From NCBI GenBank assembly GCA_016806145.1, contig CP063166.1, positions 1,550,001 through 1,614,000 on the forward strand: a stretch of 64,000 bases of DNA, written 5' to 3'. A program made the position numbers and the translations under genes. The notes under the pieces are model-generated. The model had not been told where the DNA came from, did not search any database, and was given only the letters and a program-made list of their open reading frames with translations. Origin of the DNA: Variovorax paradoxus (GTDB taxonomy: Bacteria > Pseudomonadota > Gammaproteobacteria > Burkholderiales > Burkholderiaceae_C). Position 1 is the first letter of the stretch. Every line of letters starts with the position of its first letter. Below are positions 12,012 through 22,168 of this stretch, one piece after another.

Positions 12012-13053
12012 TTTTTATAAAAAAATTCTATTAATATCGGGCGGTACTGGTTCTTTTGGTAATGCTGTACTCAAGCGATTTCTAGATACTGATGTTGCCG
12101 AAATTAGAATTTTTAGTCGCGATGAAAAGAAACAAGATGATATGCGTAAGCGCTATGGTAGCGCGAAGCTTAAATTTTATATTGGCGATGTGAGAGATGG
12201 TAGGAGTCTCTCTGCTGCAATGCGTGGAGTGGATTATGTGTTTCATGCCGCAGCGTTAAAGCAGGTTCCATCTTGCGAATTCCACCCGATGCAAGCCGTT
12301 CGCACCAATGTATTGGGCACCGAGAACGTTTTGGAGGCCGCAGTTGCAGCGCACGTGTCGCGTATTGTTTGCCTTAGCACAGATAAAGCGGTTTATCCCA
12401 TTAACGCCATGGGCATCAGCAAGGCGATGATGGAAAAGGTGATGGTCTCCGCCAGTCGAAATCTTGAGAGTACTAACACCGTGATTTGTGGAACCCGTTA
12501 TGGCAACGTGATGGCCTCGCGCGGTTCGGTCATTCCGTTGTTTGTGGAACAGGTACTTTCTGGTAGGCCCATTACCGTGACCGACCCCTCCATGACCCGC
12601 TTCATGATGACATTGGAGGACGCTGTTGAATTGGTGTTGCACGCATTCGAACATGGAAGCAACGGCGATATTTTTGTACAGAAGGCCCCCGCAGCAACCG
12701 TGCAGGTGTTGACGCAGGCCATCCTGGAACTGATGGGTAAGCCCAATCACGAGATTCGCGAGATTGGCACGCGCCATGGAGAGAAGCTCTATGAAGCGCT
12801 TTTGAGCCGTGAGGAAATGGCTTGTGCCGAAGATCAAGGAGGGTACTACCGGGTGCCACCCGATGGACGAGACCTGAACTATGCCAAGTATGTGGAACAA
12901 GGCGAGCAGCGCATCACTCGCAGTACGCACGGCGAAGACTACAACTCGCACAACACCACGCGGCTCGATGTGGAAAGCATGAAGAGGCTGCTGCTCAAGT
13001 TGGAATTCATGCAGCGGATCGCGCGCGGCGAACACGCCGAAGCAGAGGGCTGA
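12001..13053 (+). CDS. fnlA: UDP-GlcNAc 4,6-dehydratase/5-epimerase, FnlA/CapE/WbjB-like
   Basis: A 350-residue extended SDR enzyme, the first step to UDP-N-acetyl-L-fucosamine. The NAD-binding motif GGTGSFGN is at residues 14–21, and the catalytic segment STDKAVYPINAMGISK has Met in place of the usual Tyr, as in the CapE/PglF group. Residues HGEKLYEALLSREE near the C-terminus are also typical. It is followed directly by the CapF- and CapG-like genes, which fixes the pathway. The first 300 or so bases are AT-rich and the remainder GC-rich, mirroring the change in wbpE at the other end of the AT-rich block. Confidence 0.93.
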   Translation: MSIDFYKKILLISGGTGSFGNAVLKRFLDTDVAEIRIFSRDEKKQDDMRKRYGSAKLKFYIGDVRDGRSLSAAMRGVDYVFHAAALKQVPSCEFHPMQAVRTNVLGTENVLEAAVAAHVSRIVCLSTDKAVYPINAMGISKAMMEKVMVSASRNLESTNTVICGTRYGNVMASRGSVIPLFVEQVLSGRPITVTDPSMTRFMMTLEDAVELVLHAFEHGSNGDIFVQKAPAATVQVLTQAILELMGKPNHEIREIGTRHGEKLYEALLSREEMACAEDQGGYYRVPPDGRDLNYAKYVEQGEQRITRSTHGEDYNSHNTTRLDVESMKRLLLKLEFMQRIARGEHAEAEG

Positions 13054-13056
13054 ATA

Positions 13057-14184
13057 ATGAAGGTGTTGATTACCGGTGCCGAAGGGTTTTTGGGCAAGAA
13101 CCTGCGGCTTCATTTAGCCGAGCGCAAAGATGTCCACGTGGTCTGCTTCACACGCGACAACGGCGTGGAGGAGTTGCCAGCATTGCTGCAGAATGTCGAC
13201 TTCGTTTTTCACTTGGCAGGAGTCAATCGCCCTCGAGATCTGCGGGAATTCGTTACTGGTAATTCGGAACTCACGCAGACCCTCTGTTTCGCTGTTGGAG
13301 CTGTTGCGGAAGCGGCAGGCAAGAAGGTGCCGATCGTCTACACGTCGTCTACGCAGGCCGCATGCGACAATCCTTACGGCAATAGCAAGCGTGATGCAGA
13401 AGACGCGTTGCGAGGAGTCGCAGTCAACATCGGGATTCCTGTGCACATTTTCCGCTTGCCCAATGTATTCGGAAAATGGTGCCGGCCTAACTACAACTCT
13501 GCGGTGGCAACGTTCTGCCATAACATCGCCCGCGATATCCCGATTCAGGTCAACGATCCGGCCGCGCCAGTTACGCTGGTGTATGTGGACGATGTCATCG
13601 AGCGCTTCGTTCAGCTGATGGATGGCGCGGATACTACTGCGGACAAGGATGGCTTCGCGACGGTCGTGCCGCTGTATAGCTCCACGGTCGGGGAGGTTGC
13701 GCGGCAGATTCAGTCGTTCAAGGAAAGCCGTAGTACGCTTGTGACCGATCGCGTGGGAACCGGGTTCGTGCGTGCACTTTATTCCACCTATGTGAGCTAT
13801 CTACCGCCAGAATCTTTTGCCTACGTCGTACCGCAACATGCAGATGCACGCGGCGTGTTCGTCGAGATGTTGAAGACGCCGGATGCGGGTCAATTTTCTT
13901 TCTTCACCGCGCATCCGGGTATCACCCGAGGCGGCCACTACCATCACAGCAAAACCGAAAAGTTCCTTGTCATTAAGGGATTGGCGCGCTTTAAGTTCCG
14001 GCATATGCAGACCGGCGAAATTCATGAATTGGTGACTACGGGAGAGAAGTCGGAAATCGTCGAGACGGTTCCAGGTTGGACGCACGACGTCACCAACATC
14101 GGTGCCGAAGAAATGGTCGTCATGCTATGGGCCAACGAAGTGTTTGATCGCGCACGGCCAGACACCTTCGCCTGCCCGCTGTAG
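13057..14184 (+). CDS. fnlB: UDP-2-acetamido-2,6-dideoxy-hexulose reductase, FnlB/CapF/WbjC-like
   Basis: A 375-residue two-domain enzyme of the L-FucNAc pathway. The N-terminal SDR domain begins [16 protein letters not shown]. The C-terminal cupin domain (about residues 250–375) contains [18 protein letters not shown] and [11 protein letters not shown], with histidines suited to metal binding, as in CapF, where the cupin does the C3-epimerisation and the SDR domain the reduction. It starts three bases after fnlA and precedes the 2-epimerase. Confidence 0.93.
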   Translation: MKVLITGAEGFLGKNLRLHLAERKDVHVVCFTRDNGVEELPALLQNVDFVFHLAGVNRPRDLREFVTGNSELTQTLCFAVGAVAEAAGKKVPIVYTSSTQAACDNPYGNSKRDAEDALRGVAVNIGIPVHIFRLPNVFGKWCRPNYNSAVATFCHNIARDIPIQVNDPAAPVTLVYVDDVIERFVQLMDGADTTADKDGFATVVPLYSSTVGEVARQIQSFKESRSTLVTDRVGTGFVRALYSTYVSYLPPESFAYVVPQHADARGVFVEMLKTPDAGQFSFFTAHPGITRGGHYHHSKTEKFLVIKGLARFKFRHMQTGEIHELVTTGEKSEIVETVPGWTHDVTNIGAEEMVVMLWANEVFDRARPDTFACPL

Positions 14185-14207
14185 GCCGGGGGCATAGGAT
14201 CTTTTCG

Positions 14208-15344
14208 ATGAAAAAACTCAAAGTCATGACCGTGGTCGGCACTCGACCCGAAATCATTCGTCTTTCGTGTGTCTTGGCTCGTCTGGATGAGCACTGCGAT
14301 CACGTGCTGGTGCATACCGGCCAGAACTATGACTACGAACTCAATCAAGTTTTCTTCGATGACTTGGGTGTGCGCAAGCCCGACTATTTCCTGAACAGCG
14401 CAGCCAATGCAGCCAGTGCGGCGCACACTATCGGCAATCTCATCATAGCCGTGGACCAGGTGTTGGGCGAGGTGAAGCCTGAAGCGATGCTTGTACTGGG
14501 CGATACCAATAGCTGTCTCTCGGTGATTCCAGCCAAGCGCCGGAAGATCCCGATCTTTCATATGGAGGCAGGGAACCGTTGCTTCGATCAGCGTGTGCCA
14601 GAGGAAACCAACCGACGCATCGTGGACCACACGGCTGATGTCAATTTGACCTACAGCACAATCGCGCGCGATTACCTTCTGCGCGAGGGGCTGTCGCCTG
14701 ATCTGGTCATTAAGACAGGTAGCCCTATGTTCGAAGTGCTGACGCACTACCGCCAGCGCATCGACGAATCCAAGGTGCTCGAGCGCTTGGGTTTGCAAGC
14801 TGAGCGGTATTTCGTAGTGAGCGCTCATCGCGAAGAGAACATCGAGTCTCCACAGTCCTTTGGCAAGCTCGTGGCAGTCTTGAATGCAGTTGCCGAAGAC
14901 CATGACTTGCCAGTCATCGTCTCCACACATCCGCGCACGCAAAAACGCATCGACGCGACGGGCGCGCAGTTTCACAGCCAGGTACGTTTGCTGAAGCCGC
15001 TGGGCTTCCATGACTATGTGAAGCTGCAGCTTTCAGCGCGTGTCACGCTTTCCGACAGCGGTACCATCAACGAGGAATCGTCAATCCTCAATTTTCCGGC
15101 ACTCAATCTGCGCGAAGCGCACGAGCGCCCCGAGGGGATGGAAGAGGCGGCCGTCATGATGACGGGCCTTGAAGTGGACCGCGTCCGCCAGGGCCTGTTA
15201 ATTTTGGCTAACCAGCCCCGAGGGGGTGCGCGCGGCTTGCGCCAGGTGGCGGATTACAATATGCCTAACGTGTCGGACAAGGTGCTACGCATTGTCCACA
15301 GCTACACGGATTACGTGAACCGCGTGGTCTGGAAAAAGTACTGA
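14208..15344 (+). CDS. fnlC: UDP-N-acetyl-L-fucosamine synthase (UDP-HexNAc 2-epimerase), FnlC/CapG/WbjD-like
   Basis: A 378-residue non-hydrolysing UDP-HexNAc 2-epimerase. It has the family's start [11 protein letters not shown], the HTGQNYD segment, [20 protein letters not shown] in the active site and [10 protein letters not shown] for UDP binding. Given fnlA and fnlB just upstream, it should catalyse the last step to UDP-L-FucNAc rather than make ManNAc. It could in principle also epimerise the diacetamido-uronic acid as WbpI does; only one such epimerase is present in the window. Confidence 0.92.
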   Translation: MKKLKVMTVVGTRPEIIRLSCVLARLDEHCDHVLVHTGQNYDYELNQVFFDDLGVRKPDYFLNSAANAASAAHTIGNLIIAVDQVLGEVKPEAMLVLGDTNSCLSVIPAKRRKIPIFHMEAGNRCFDQRVPEETNRRIVDHTADVNLTYSTIARDYLLREGLSPDLVIKTGSPMFEVLTHYRQRIDESKVLERLGLQAERYFVVSAHREENIESPQSFGKLVAVLNAVAEDHDLPVIVSTHPRTQKRIDATGAQFHSQVRLLKPLGFHDYVKLQLSARVTLSDSGTINEESSILNFPALNLREAHERPEGMEEAAVMMTGLEVDRVRQGLLILANQPRGGARGLRQVADYNMPNVSDKVLRIVHSYTDYVNRVVWKKY

Positions 15345-15347
15345 CAC

Positions 15348-16571
15348 ATGGCAATTCGTGTGTTGCTACTGACGCAGTGGTTCGATCCCGAACCGACATT
15401 CAAAGGCATCGTGTTCGCCCGTGAGTTGGTGCGGCAGGGTTTTGAAGTCGAGGTATTGACGGGGTTCCCCAACTATCCCGGCGGCAAGGTGTACCCGGGC
15501 TATCGGATCAACCTGCTGCAGCGCGAAGTGATCGACGGCGTCCAGGTGACGCGCGTTCCTCTTTACCCTAACCATAACCAGTCGGCGATCAAGCGGGTGT
15601 TGAACTACGCGAGTTTCGCCGCATCGTCGTTCGTTTATGGTCTGTTCATGGCGCGGCGACCCGACGTGATCTATGCCTATCATCCGCCACTCACGGTGGG
15701 TATCACGGCCGGGCTGCTGCGGCTTTTGCGCCGCATCCCAGTGGTCTACGACATTCAGGACATGTGGCCGGACACCCTGCGTGCCACTGGTATGGTCAGC
15801 AATAACAGAGCCTTGAGCGTAGTAGGGACTGTATGCCAATGGGTGTATCGGCGTATGGACCACATCGCAGTGCTCTCACCGGGGTTCAAGCGCCTTCTGT
15901 TGCAGCGTGGCGTGCCTGACACCAAAGTGGATGTGATCTACAACTGGGCCGATGAGGTTGCGCTGGCCTCACCGCAGGGCCATCCTCCCGCAAACTTTCC
16001 GGGTCCGGAGCGACTTCGCATCCTTTTTGCAGGGAATATGGGCAAGGCTCAGGCCCTGGACACCGTACTGGAAGCTGCTGCCCTCCTGCAAGCACGCGAC
16101 GCCAGGGTGTGTTTCGTATTGCTGGGAGGGGGTGTCGAAGCTGCTCGGCTCGAGCAGCGCGCTATCGATATGCAATTGCACAACACGATCTTTTTACCTC
16201 CCGTACCTATGTCGGAAGTTGGAGCTCTGTTGAATGAGGCCGAAGTTCTCCTGGTCCACTTGCGCAAGGATTCGTTGTTTGAAATCACGATTCCGTCCAA
16301 GACGCAGGCCTATATGGCGGTGGGAAAACCGCTATTGATGGCGGTCGATGGTGATGCGGCCGAGCTAGTTTCACGGTCGGGTGGTGGTGTGGTCGTTGAA
16401 TCCGAGAATGCACCGGCGCTCGCGGATGCCGCGGAAGCACTGGCAGCAGTGCAACAGGACGCGTTGGCCACCATGGGGCGCCAAGCTCAGCGTTTCTATC
16501 GTGAGCAACTGGCCTTGCAAGTCGGCGTCTCTAAGTTCGGTGCCATCTTCACGCGGCTGGCTGCGAGGTGA
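15348..16571 (+). CDS. Glycosyltransferase, GT4 family, WbuB/WbjE-like (probable L-FucNAc transferase)
   Basis: A 407-residue GT-B enzyme starting four bases after fnlC. The N-terminus LLLTQWFDPEPTFKGIVFAR and the segment VVYDIQDMWPDTLRATGM match the WbuB/WbjE group, whose members usually sit next to fnl genes and transfer FucNAc onto the lipid-linked acceptor. The nucleotide-sugar site is around VLLVHLRKDSLFEITIPSK. The assignment to FucNAc is an inference from gene context and overall resemblance. Confidence 0.85.
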   Translation: MAIRVLLLTQWFDPEPTFKGIVFARELVRQGFEVEVLTGFPNYPGGKVYPGYRINLLQREVIDGVQVTRVPLYPNHNQSAIKRVLNYASFAASSFVYGLFMARRPDVIYAYHPPLTVGITAGLLRLLRRIPVVYDIQDMWPDTLRATGMVSNNRALSVVGTVCQWVYRRMDHIAVLSPGFKRLLLQRGVPDTKVDVIYNWADEVALASPQGHPPANFPGPERLRILFAGNMGKAQALDTVLEAAALLQARDARVCFVLLGGGVEAARLEQRAIDMQLHNTIFLPPVPMSEVGALLNEAEVLLVHLRKDSLFEITIPSKTQAYMAVGKPLLMAVDGDAAELVSRSGGGVVVESENAPALADAAEALAAVQQDALATMGRQAQRFYREQLALQVGVSKFGAIFTRLAAR

Positions 16572-16578
16572 TAGCGAA

Positions 16579-17184
16579 ATGAAGCGTCTTTTCGACATCG
16601 TACTTGCTTGCTTGGCTTTGCTGGTCCTTAGCCTTCCGCTGTTGTTTTTGACATGGCAGGTGCGCCGTAAGCTGGGTAATCCAGCATTTTTTCGTCAGCG
16701 GCGACCGGGTCTGGGCGGCCGGCCATTCAATATGGTGAAGTTCCGCACGATGACTGACGCGCGTGACGCCGGTGGTGTGCTGCTGCCCGATGCAGACCGC
16801 TTGACCCCCTTCGGCCACTTTCTGCGCGCCAGTAGTCTCGACGAATTGCCTGAGCTCTGGAACGTGCTCAAGGGTGATATGAGCTTAGTTGGACCGCGCC
16901 CGCTGTTGATGGATTACCTGCCGCTTTATTCCGCCGAGCAAGCCCGCCGCCATGAGGTGCGCCCCGGTATCACCGGTTGGGCGCAGATCAATGGGCGCAA
17001 TGCGCTCAGTTGGGACGAGAAATTCAAGCTCGATGTTTGGTATGTTGACAATCGTTCGCTCTATCTCGATATCAAGATCCTCTGGCTGACAGTACGCAAG
17101 GTGCTGGTGCGCGATGGCATCACCGCCAAGGGCGAAGCCACGATGCCGCGCTTTACAGGATCGCGAATGGAGCATAAGCAATGA
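16579..17184 (+). CDS. Initiating phosphoglycosyltransferase, PglC-like (bacterial sugar transferase)
   Basis: A 201-residue monotopic phosphoglycosyltransferase. One N-terminal hydrophobic re-entrant helix (residues 5–25) is followed by KFRTMTDA, the catalytic Asp-Glu pair in SSLDELPELWNVL, and GPRPLL and RPGITGWAQINGRN. Small single-domain members like PglC transfer sugar-1-phosphate to undecaprenyl phosphate; the PglD- and PglE-like genes just downstream suggest a bacillosamine-type sugar as first residue. The long upstream frame runs through the preceding gene; ATG 16579 with GAGG about 10 bases upstream is preferred. Confidence 0.9.
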   Translation: MKRLFDIVLACLALLVLSLPLLFLTWQVRRKLGNPAFFRQRRPGLGGRPFNMVKFRTMTDARDAGGVLLPDADRLTPFGHFLRASSLDELPELWNVLKGDMSLVGPRPLLMDYLPLYSAEQARRHEVRPGITGWAQINGRNALSWDEKFKLDVWYVDNRSLYLDIKILWLTVRKVLVRDGITAKGEATMPRFTGSRMEHKQ

Positions 17185-17855
17185 GTCTGCCGCTGTTTGC
17201 TGTGTTTGGCGCTAGTGGATGCGGTCGTGGCGTGATGCCTTTGGCCCGCCTGCAGCTTGCGCGTGAAGGCATCCCGGCCACACAGCTGGTATTCGTTGAC
17301 GACCGGCCCGAGGCCAGCGAGGTCAATGGCCATCGCGTACTGCGTTATGAAGAATTCGTGCAAATTGATGCAAGCACAAGACGAATAGTGATCGCCATTG
17401 CAAACAGCACTGTGCGGGAAAGTCTAGCCGACCGCTGTGCTGTAGATGGTGTGCTGCCCTGGACGGTCCAAGCCGCGAATGTCGTGATCATGGACGACGT
17501 GTCGCTGGGGGAGGGCGCGGCACTGAGCCCGTTCGTCACCATTACGTCCAACATTCGCATTGGCAAGCACTTCCACGCGAACCTGTACAGCTATGTCGAA
17601 CACGATTGCGTGATAGGCGACTTCGTAACTTTTGCGCCTGGCGCAAAGTGCAATGGCAACGTGCACATCGAAGACCATGCGTACATCGGAGCCGGCGCTG
17701 TTATCAAGCAGGGCCAACCGGGCCGTCCTCTTGTGATCGGTCGAGGTGCCTTGGTTGGCATGGGCGCGGTCGTCACGCGCGATGTGCCACCTGGCGTCGT
17801 CGTGGTCGGAAACCCTGCCAACCCATATCTGAAAAAGGCTGAACTCTCGTGTTAA
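17181..17855 (+). CDS. pglD: Sugar N-acetyltransferase, PglD-like (NeuD/PglB family)
   Basis: A 224-residue acetyltransferase with an N-terminal Rossmann-like domain for the UDP-sugar (LFAVFGASGCGRGVMPLAR) and a C-terminal left-handed beta-helix (HDCVIGDFVTFAPGAKCNGN, AYIGAGAVIKQG). The PglD-type histidine in the VEHDCVIGDF segment is present. Predicted to acetylate the 4-amino group of the sugar made by the PglF- and PglE-like enzymes. It starts with an ATGA overlap of the upstream transferase and overlaps the next gene. Confidence 0.85.
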   Translation: MSLPLFAVFGASGCGRGVMPLARLQLAREGIPATQLVFVDDRPEASEVNGHRVLRYEEFVQIDASTRRIVIAIANSTVRESLADRCAVDGVLPWTVQAANVVIMDDVSLGEGAALSPFVTITSNIRIGKHFHANLYSYVEHDCVIGDFVTFAPGAKCNGNVHIEDHAYIGAGAVIKQGQPGRPLVIGRGALVGMGAVVTRDVPPGVVVVGNPANPYLKKAELSC

Positions 17856-19036
17856 GTACTTCTTTCTCCCCCTGGCCTAGCTTCACTGCCGAAGAAGCCG
17901 ATGCAGTGCAGCGCGTGCTGCTGTCCAACAAAGTCAACTACTGGACGGGGCAGGAGTGCCGCACCTTTGAAAAGGAGTTCGCCACTTGGGTTGGCACCTC
18001 GCATGCACTGGCTCTCGCCAATGGCACTTTGGCGCTGGACGTGATCCTCAAGGGCATGGGCATCGGGCCAGGCGACGAGGTGATCGTCACACCGCGCACT
18101 TTCATTGCCAGCGTGTCCTGTGTTGTGAATGCAGGGGCGACACCGGTATTTGCGGATGTCGATGCGGAAAGCGGCAATCTAGCGGCTGAAACCATCGCAC
18201 AAGTCGTCACGCCTCGCACCAAGGCGGTGATCTGTGTACATCTGGGAGGCTGGCCCTGTGACATGGACCCGATCATGGCGCTGTCCGCCGAACACGGCTT
18301 CAAAGTGATCGAAGACTGCGCTCAGGCGCACGGCGCGCGCTACAAGAATCGCTCGGTCGGCTCGATTGGGCATGCGAGCGCTTGGTCGTTCTGCCAGGAC
18401 AAGATCATGACGACAGGCGGCGAAGGTGGCATGGTCACCACCGACGACAATGCGTTGTGGCGTGCCATGTGGGAGTACAAGGACCATGGTAAGAGCTTCG
18501 AGGCCGTTTACGAGCGGGCGCATCCGCCAGGCTTTCGCTGGCTGCACGAAAGCTTTGGTACGAACTGGCGCATGCTCGAGATCCAGGCGGTCATCGGTCG
18601 AATCCAATTGCAGCGAATGGCGCAATGGACTGCAGTGCGTACGCGGCATGCGAAAGCGTTGTGGAATGCAGCCCGTCCTTATGCTGCTGTGCGTGTTCCC
18701 GATTTCGGCCACAACGAAGCCGCAGGGAGCGCTCATGCGCAGTACAAGTGCTACCTCTACACACAGCCAGAACGGTTGGCGCACGGCTGGACGCGCGACC
18801 GTATCATCGACGCCATTCAAAACGGTGGCGTTCCTTGTTATCAAGGATCATGCTCTGAGGTGTACTTGGAGAGAGCCTTCGATGACACCGGATGGCGGCC
18901 GATGCAACCACTTCCCATCGCGCAGGCGCTCGGCGAAACAAGCCTGATGTTTCTTGTGCATCCCACGCTGACGTCGCTCGAAATCGACAGGAGTTGCAGC
19001 GTGATTTCTCAAGTGCTGGCTGAGGCAACGGCTTGA
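17849..19036 (+). CDS. pglE: UDP-4-keto-6-deoxy-sugar aminotransferase, PglE-like (DegT/DnrJ/EryC1/StrS)
   Basis: A 395-residue PLP-dependent sugar aminotransferase. The cofactor lysine is expected in CQDKIMTTGGEGGM, preceded by VIEDCAQAHGA, where the Asp contacts the PLP ring. It starts at GTG 17849, inside the last codons of the PglD-like gene, with AAGG about ten bases upstream. In context it should aminate the 4-keto product of the dehydratase at 22169, giving a bacillosamine-type sugar after acetylation. It is distinct from the WbpE-like aminotransferase at 3704. Confidence 0.87.
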   Translation: MLSTSFSPWPSFTAEEADAVQRVLLSNKVNYWTGQECRTFEKEFATWVGTSHALALANGTLALDVILKGMGIGPGDEVIVTPRTFIASVSCVVNAGATPVFADVDAESGNLAAETIAQVVTPRTKAVICVHLGGWPCDMDPIMALSAEHGFKVIEDCAQAHGARYKNRSVGSIGHASAWSFCQDKIMTTGGEGGMVTTDDNALWRAMWEYKDHGKSFEAVYERAHPPGFRWLHESFGTNWRMLEIQAVIGRIQLQRMAQWTAVRTRHAKALWNAARPYAAVRVPDFGHNEAAGSAHAQYKCYLYTQPERLAHGWTRDRIIDAIQNGGVPCYQGSCSEVYLERAFDDTGWRPMQPLPIAQALGETSLMFLVHPTLTSLEIDRSCSVISQVLAEATA

Positions 19037-19273
19037 TTGGTGGCGTAAGTCTGTGTGGTTTTGCGACTCGGATTTGCAAGTCGAGGCGGCAGTGGTGGTT
19101 GGGTCTAGAAAAACTGCTACATGCGAGGGCGAGACGCGTCCCGATCGATTTGGTCATGCCGAATCAACGCAAAGCAATGGGCAACTAAAATGTGAAACAA
19201 GGGAAGAGAATATTGTGATCGATTCTTCAACGCGGTTGAAAACCGCCCTCAACTTCTCGGGTCATTGCTCGGC

Positions 19274-19708
19274 ATGAAGTCTGTATTGGTCGTATGCATC
19301 GGCAATATCTGTCGTAGTCCGATGGGAGAGGCGCTGCTTGCGGCAGCATTGCCTGATTTAAATGTTCGGTCTGCCGGTGTTGGAGCTCTCGTTGGGCAGC
19401 CTGCAGATCCGTTGGCCTGTGCTTTGATGGCCGAGCGTGGACTAAACATCGAAGGCCATCGTGCGCGACAGTTGACTAGTCATATGTGCCAAGAGGTCGA
19501 CCTGATTTTGGTCATGGACGAAGAGCAGCGCCTTCATATTAACCAGCGGCACCCGTTTGCCCGTGGCAAATTATTCCGCTTGGGCGAGGTTGCGCGTGTA
19601 GACATTCCCGATCCATATCGCCTGGGCCGAGCGGCCTTTGACGAAGCCTTGCAACTCATCGACGCCGGCGCTTCAGCCTGGGCCGAGCGCATTAAGAAGC
19701 TTTCATGA
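19274..19708 (+). CDS. wzb: Low-molecular-weight protein tyrosine phosphatase, Wzb/Etp-like
   Basis: A 144-residue phosphatase. The P-loop CIGNICRSP gives nucleophile Cys8 and Arg14, and the general acid is Asp113 in VDIPDPYRLG. Wzb/Etp dephosphorylates the tyrosine tail of the partner kinase, whose gene overlaps this one by four bases (ATGA). A TTG three codons upstream is ignored in favour of ATG 19274. It follows a 237-base gap without a recognisable promoter, so it may have its own transcript. Confidence 0.93.
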   Translation: MKSVLVVCIGNICRSPMGEALLAAALPDLNVRSAGVGALVGQPADPLACALMAERGLNIEGHRARQLTSHMCQEVDLILVMDEEQRLHINQRHPFARGKLFRLGEVARVDIPDPYRLGRAAFDEALQLIDAGASAWAERIKKLS

Positions 19709-21954
19709 ACGCCTTAGCTACATCATCTGCCTCGCCAGTAGGCGCTACTCCTTTGCACGACGACGACGGCATTCGCTTGTCGGAGTATCTGGATATCCTG
19801 ATCGATCGTAGATGGCTCGTGGTGGCTATTACCGGCGTCGCGGTCGCGCTCGGAATGGCCTATGCAATGCTTTCCACGCCCGTATATCAGTCGAACCTCT
19901 TGATTCAGGTTGAGGACTCGGCGCCGGACGCAAAGAGCTTTCTCGGTGATACGGCGAACCTGTTCGATGTGAAGACCTCGGCGGCTGGCGAAATTCAGAT
20001 ACTGCGTTCGCGCATGATCATGGGCGGAGCCGTGGAGGCTACTCGACTTTACATCGACGCCCGGCCTCGCTATGTGCCATTCATCGGTGCATGGCTTGCA
20101 AGGCGTGCCAAGACGCTCTCCGAGCCTGGTTTTCTTGGGATGAGCGGGTATGTTTCAGGTACTGAAGCAATTGCCGTTGCTAAGTTTGATGTTCCTCCAG
20201 CTTTTGAGGATCAACAAGCTTTTACCATCACGGTCCAGTCTGACGGGCAGTACACGCTTACGCACCCTGGCCTTGAGGAAACGTTAAACGGGACCGTTGG
20301 TACGCCACTGACGCAGCATATTCCCGGAGGAGATTTGGTGCTAATCGTCTCGCAGTTGGAGGGAAAGCCTGGCGCTCAGTTCGTAGTGTCGCGTGCGTCC
20401 TCACTCGCCACCACAGAGAGCTTGCAGCGACGCGTTCAACTCAGCGAGCAGGGCAAACAATCGAATGTTATCAATGCGATGCTCGAAGACAGCGATCGTG
20501 ATCGCCTGCGTCGGATCCTTGATGAAATTGGGGCTCAATATGTGCGTCAAAACGTAGATCGAAAAGCGGCGGAAGCGGAAAAAACGCTTCAATTTCTTGA
20601 CTCTCAATTGCCGGACTTCAAAAAGCAACTTGAAAGTTCGGAAGATGCCTATGCGGATTTCCGTAACAAAAATGGAACTATTGCTTTTGATGAAGAGGCG
20701 AAGGCAGTTCTCGGTCAAGCGATTCAATTGCAAACCAAGCTGCTTGAGTCGCAGCAGCTTCGTCGAGATCTGCTTTCGCGTTTTACCGAAACAAACCCAA
20801 AGGTGCGTGTCATCGACGGTCAAATAGCTGCATTTCGCAATGAACTTGATGGTGTTGATCGGCGAGTAAGTTCAATGCCGGCGTTGCAGCGAGATGCATT
20901 GCGACTCGAGCGAGATGTCCGGGTTAATGGAGAGCTGTACAAGTCGCTTCTCAATAGCTCTCTTCAGCTGCGCCTTGTGAAAGAGGGTAAGGTCGGGAAT
21001 GTACGTTTGTTGGATAAAGCCATCAAGCCAAAAAATCCGGTGAAGCCGCAGAAACCCCTAATCGTTGCGTTGTCGCTCATCTTGGGCCTGCTGTCTGGTA
21101 TTGCGATAGCAATTGCACGCAGTAAAATGTCCAATGGCATTCACAATCCACAGGAAATCGAGGATCGTCTTGGATTGAGCGTATATTCGGTGGTGCCGCA
21201 AGCGATGGAACAAGACGCACTTCTCCAGCTGATTGCAACTGGAGCCGGTGGTGCTCAAGTTCTTGCCGTTACTGCTCCGGAAAGCCTTGCGATTGAGAGC
21301 CTGAGGAATTTGCGAATTTCCTTGCAACTCGCTCTTATGGAATCAGGAAGCAACCGAGTTTTAGTGACCGGCGCAACGCCAGGTGTTGGCAAGAGTTTTG
21401 TTTCTAGCAATTATGCTGTCATCATGGCTCAGGCTGGCAAGCGTGTATTGTTAATTGATGCGGACTTGCGCAAGGGGCATCTCAACAAGTCTTTTGGTCT
21501 TCCGCGCCAGGGGGGGCTTGCGGATGTTTTAGCCGGCGATATGACCTTTGAGCAAGCCCTTCATGCGCAGGTACTTCCCAATCTTGATGTGCTCACGACA
21601 GGAAATTATCCCTTCAACCCGGCCAATATGATGCTGTCGTCTGCTCTAGGAGAAATCTTGGACGGGGCGTCGCAGCGGTACGACTTGATAGTGATCGACA
21701 GCCCACCAGTTCTTGTTGCAGCAGATGCGGCCGCGGTGTCTGCTCACGTTGGGGCGATCTTGTTAGTTGCTCGCGATGGATTGACTCAGGTCGGAGAGTT
21801 GAGCGAGAGCGTCAAGAGGCTGGCACATGCCAATCAACGAGTCAGTGGGGTAGTCTTTAATGGGATGGACCTCTCTCGCAGACACTATGGGAGCTATGGA
21901 TACAAGTATGGCGGCTATCGCTATACGGAGTACAAGTACAAGCAAGCGAGTTGA
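19705..21954 (+). CDS. wzc: Polysaccharide co-polymerase and tyrosine autokinase, Wzc/Etk-like
   Basis: A 749-residue inner-membrane protein. The N-terminal Wzz domain follows a hydrophobic segment near residues 33–55 and ends at a second membrane segment near 450 (PLIVALSLILGLLSGIAIAI). The cytoplasmic BY-kinase domain has Walker A GATPGVGKS with Lys563, Walker A' LLIDADLRKG and Walker B LIVIDSPPV. The C-terminus is a tyrosine cluster (RRHYGSYGYKYGGYRYTEY) for autophosphorylation. It controls chain length and export with Wza and is reversed by the upstream phosphatase. Confidence 0.94.
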   Translation: MNALATSSASPVGATPLHDDDGIRLSEYLDILIDRRWLVVAITGVAVALGMAYAMLSTPVYQSNLLIQVEDSAPDAKSFLGDTANLFDVKTSAAGEIQILRSRMIMGGAVEATRLYIDARPRYVPFIGAWLARRAKTLSEPGFLGMSGYVSGTEAIAVAKFDVPPAFEDQQAFTITVQSDGQYTLTHPGLEETLNGTVGTPLTQHIPGGDLVLIVSQLEGKPGAQFVVSRASSLATTESLQRRVQLSEQGKQSNVINAMLEDSDRDRLRRILDEIGAQYVRQNVDRKAAEAEKTLQFLDSQLPDFKKQLESSEDAYADFRNKNGTIAFDEEAKAVLGQAIQLQTKLLESQQLRRDLLSRFTETNPKVRVIDGQIAAFRNELDGVDRRVSSMPALQRDALRLERDVRVNGELYKSLLNSSLQLRLVKEGKVGNVRLLDKAIKPKNPVKPQKPLIVALSLILGLLSGIAIAIARSKMSNGIHNPQEIEDRLGLSVYSVVPQAMEQDALLQLIATGAGGAQVLAVTAPESLAIESLRNLRISLQLALMESGSNRVLVTGATPGVGKSFVSSNYAVIMAQAGKRVLLIDADLRKGHLNKSFGLPRQGGLADVLAGDMTFEQALHAQVLPNLDVLTTGNYPFNPANMMLSSALGEILDGASQRYDLIVIDSPPVLVAADAAAVSAHVGAILLVARDGLTQVGELSESVKRLAHANQRVSGVVFNGMDLSRRHYGSYGYKYGGYRYTEYKYKQAS

Positions 21955-22168
21955 CGCGAAGCGATGTAAGCAATCGGCAGCGGTGACGAGCGCCGTCGCT
22001 TCTCAGAGTTGACGAGATCGAATTTCGTATGTCTTTTGGAGGAATGTCTCCAAACCTAGTGGTTTGTACACTTTCTAACAATCAAGATTTGGGGGCACAA
22101 ACAGCCTTGGAGCATGAGATGCACAATCATTCGCGATATCCGAGTGCGACTCGGGGTAGGAGTCTTGC

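Noticed and set aside
19232..19246. Small hairpin (GCGGTT…AACCGC) upstream of wzb as a terminator or attenuator
   Set aside because: Only six base pairs, no T-run after it, and no leader peptide nearby.
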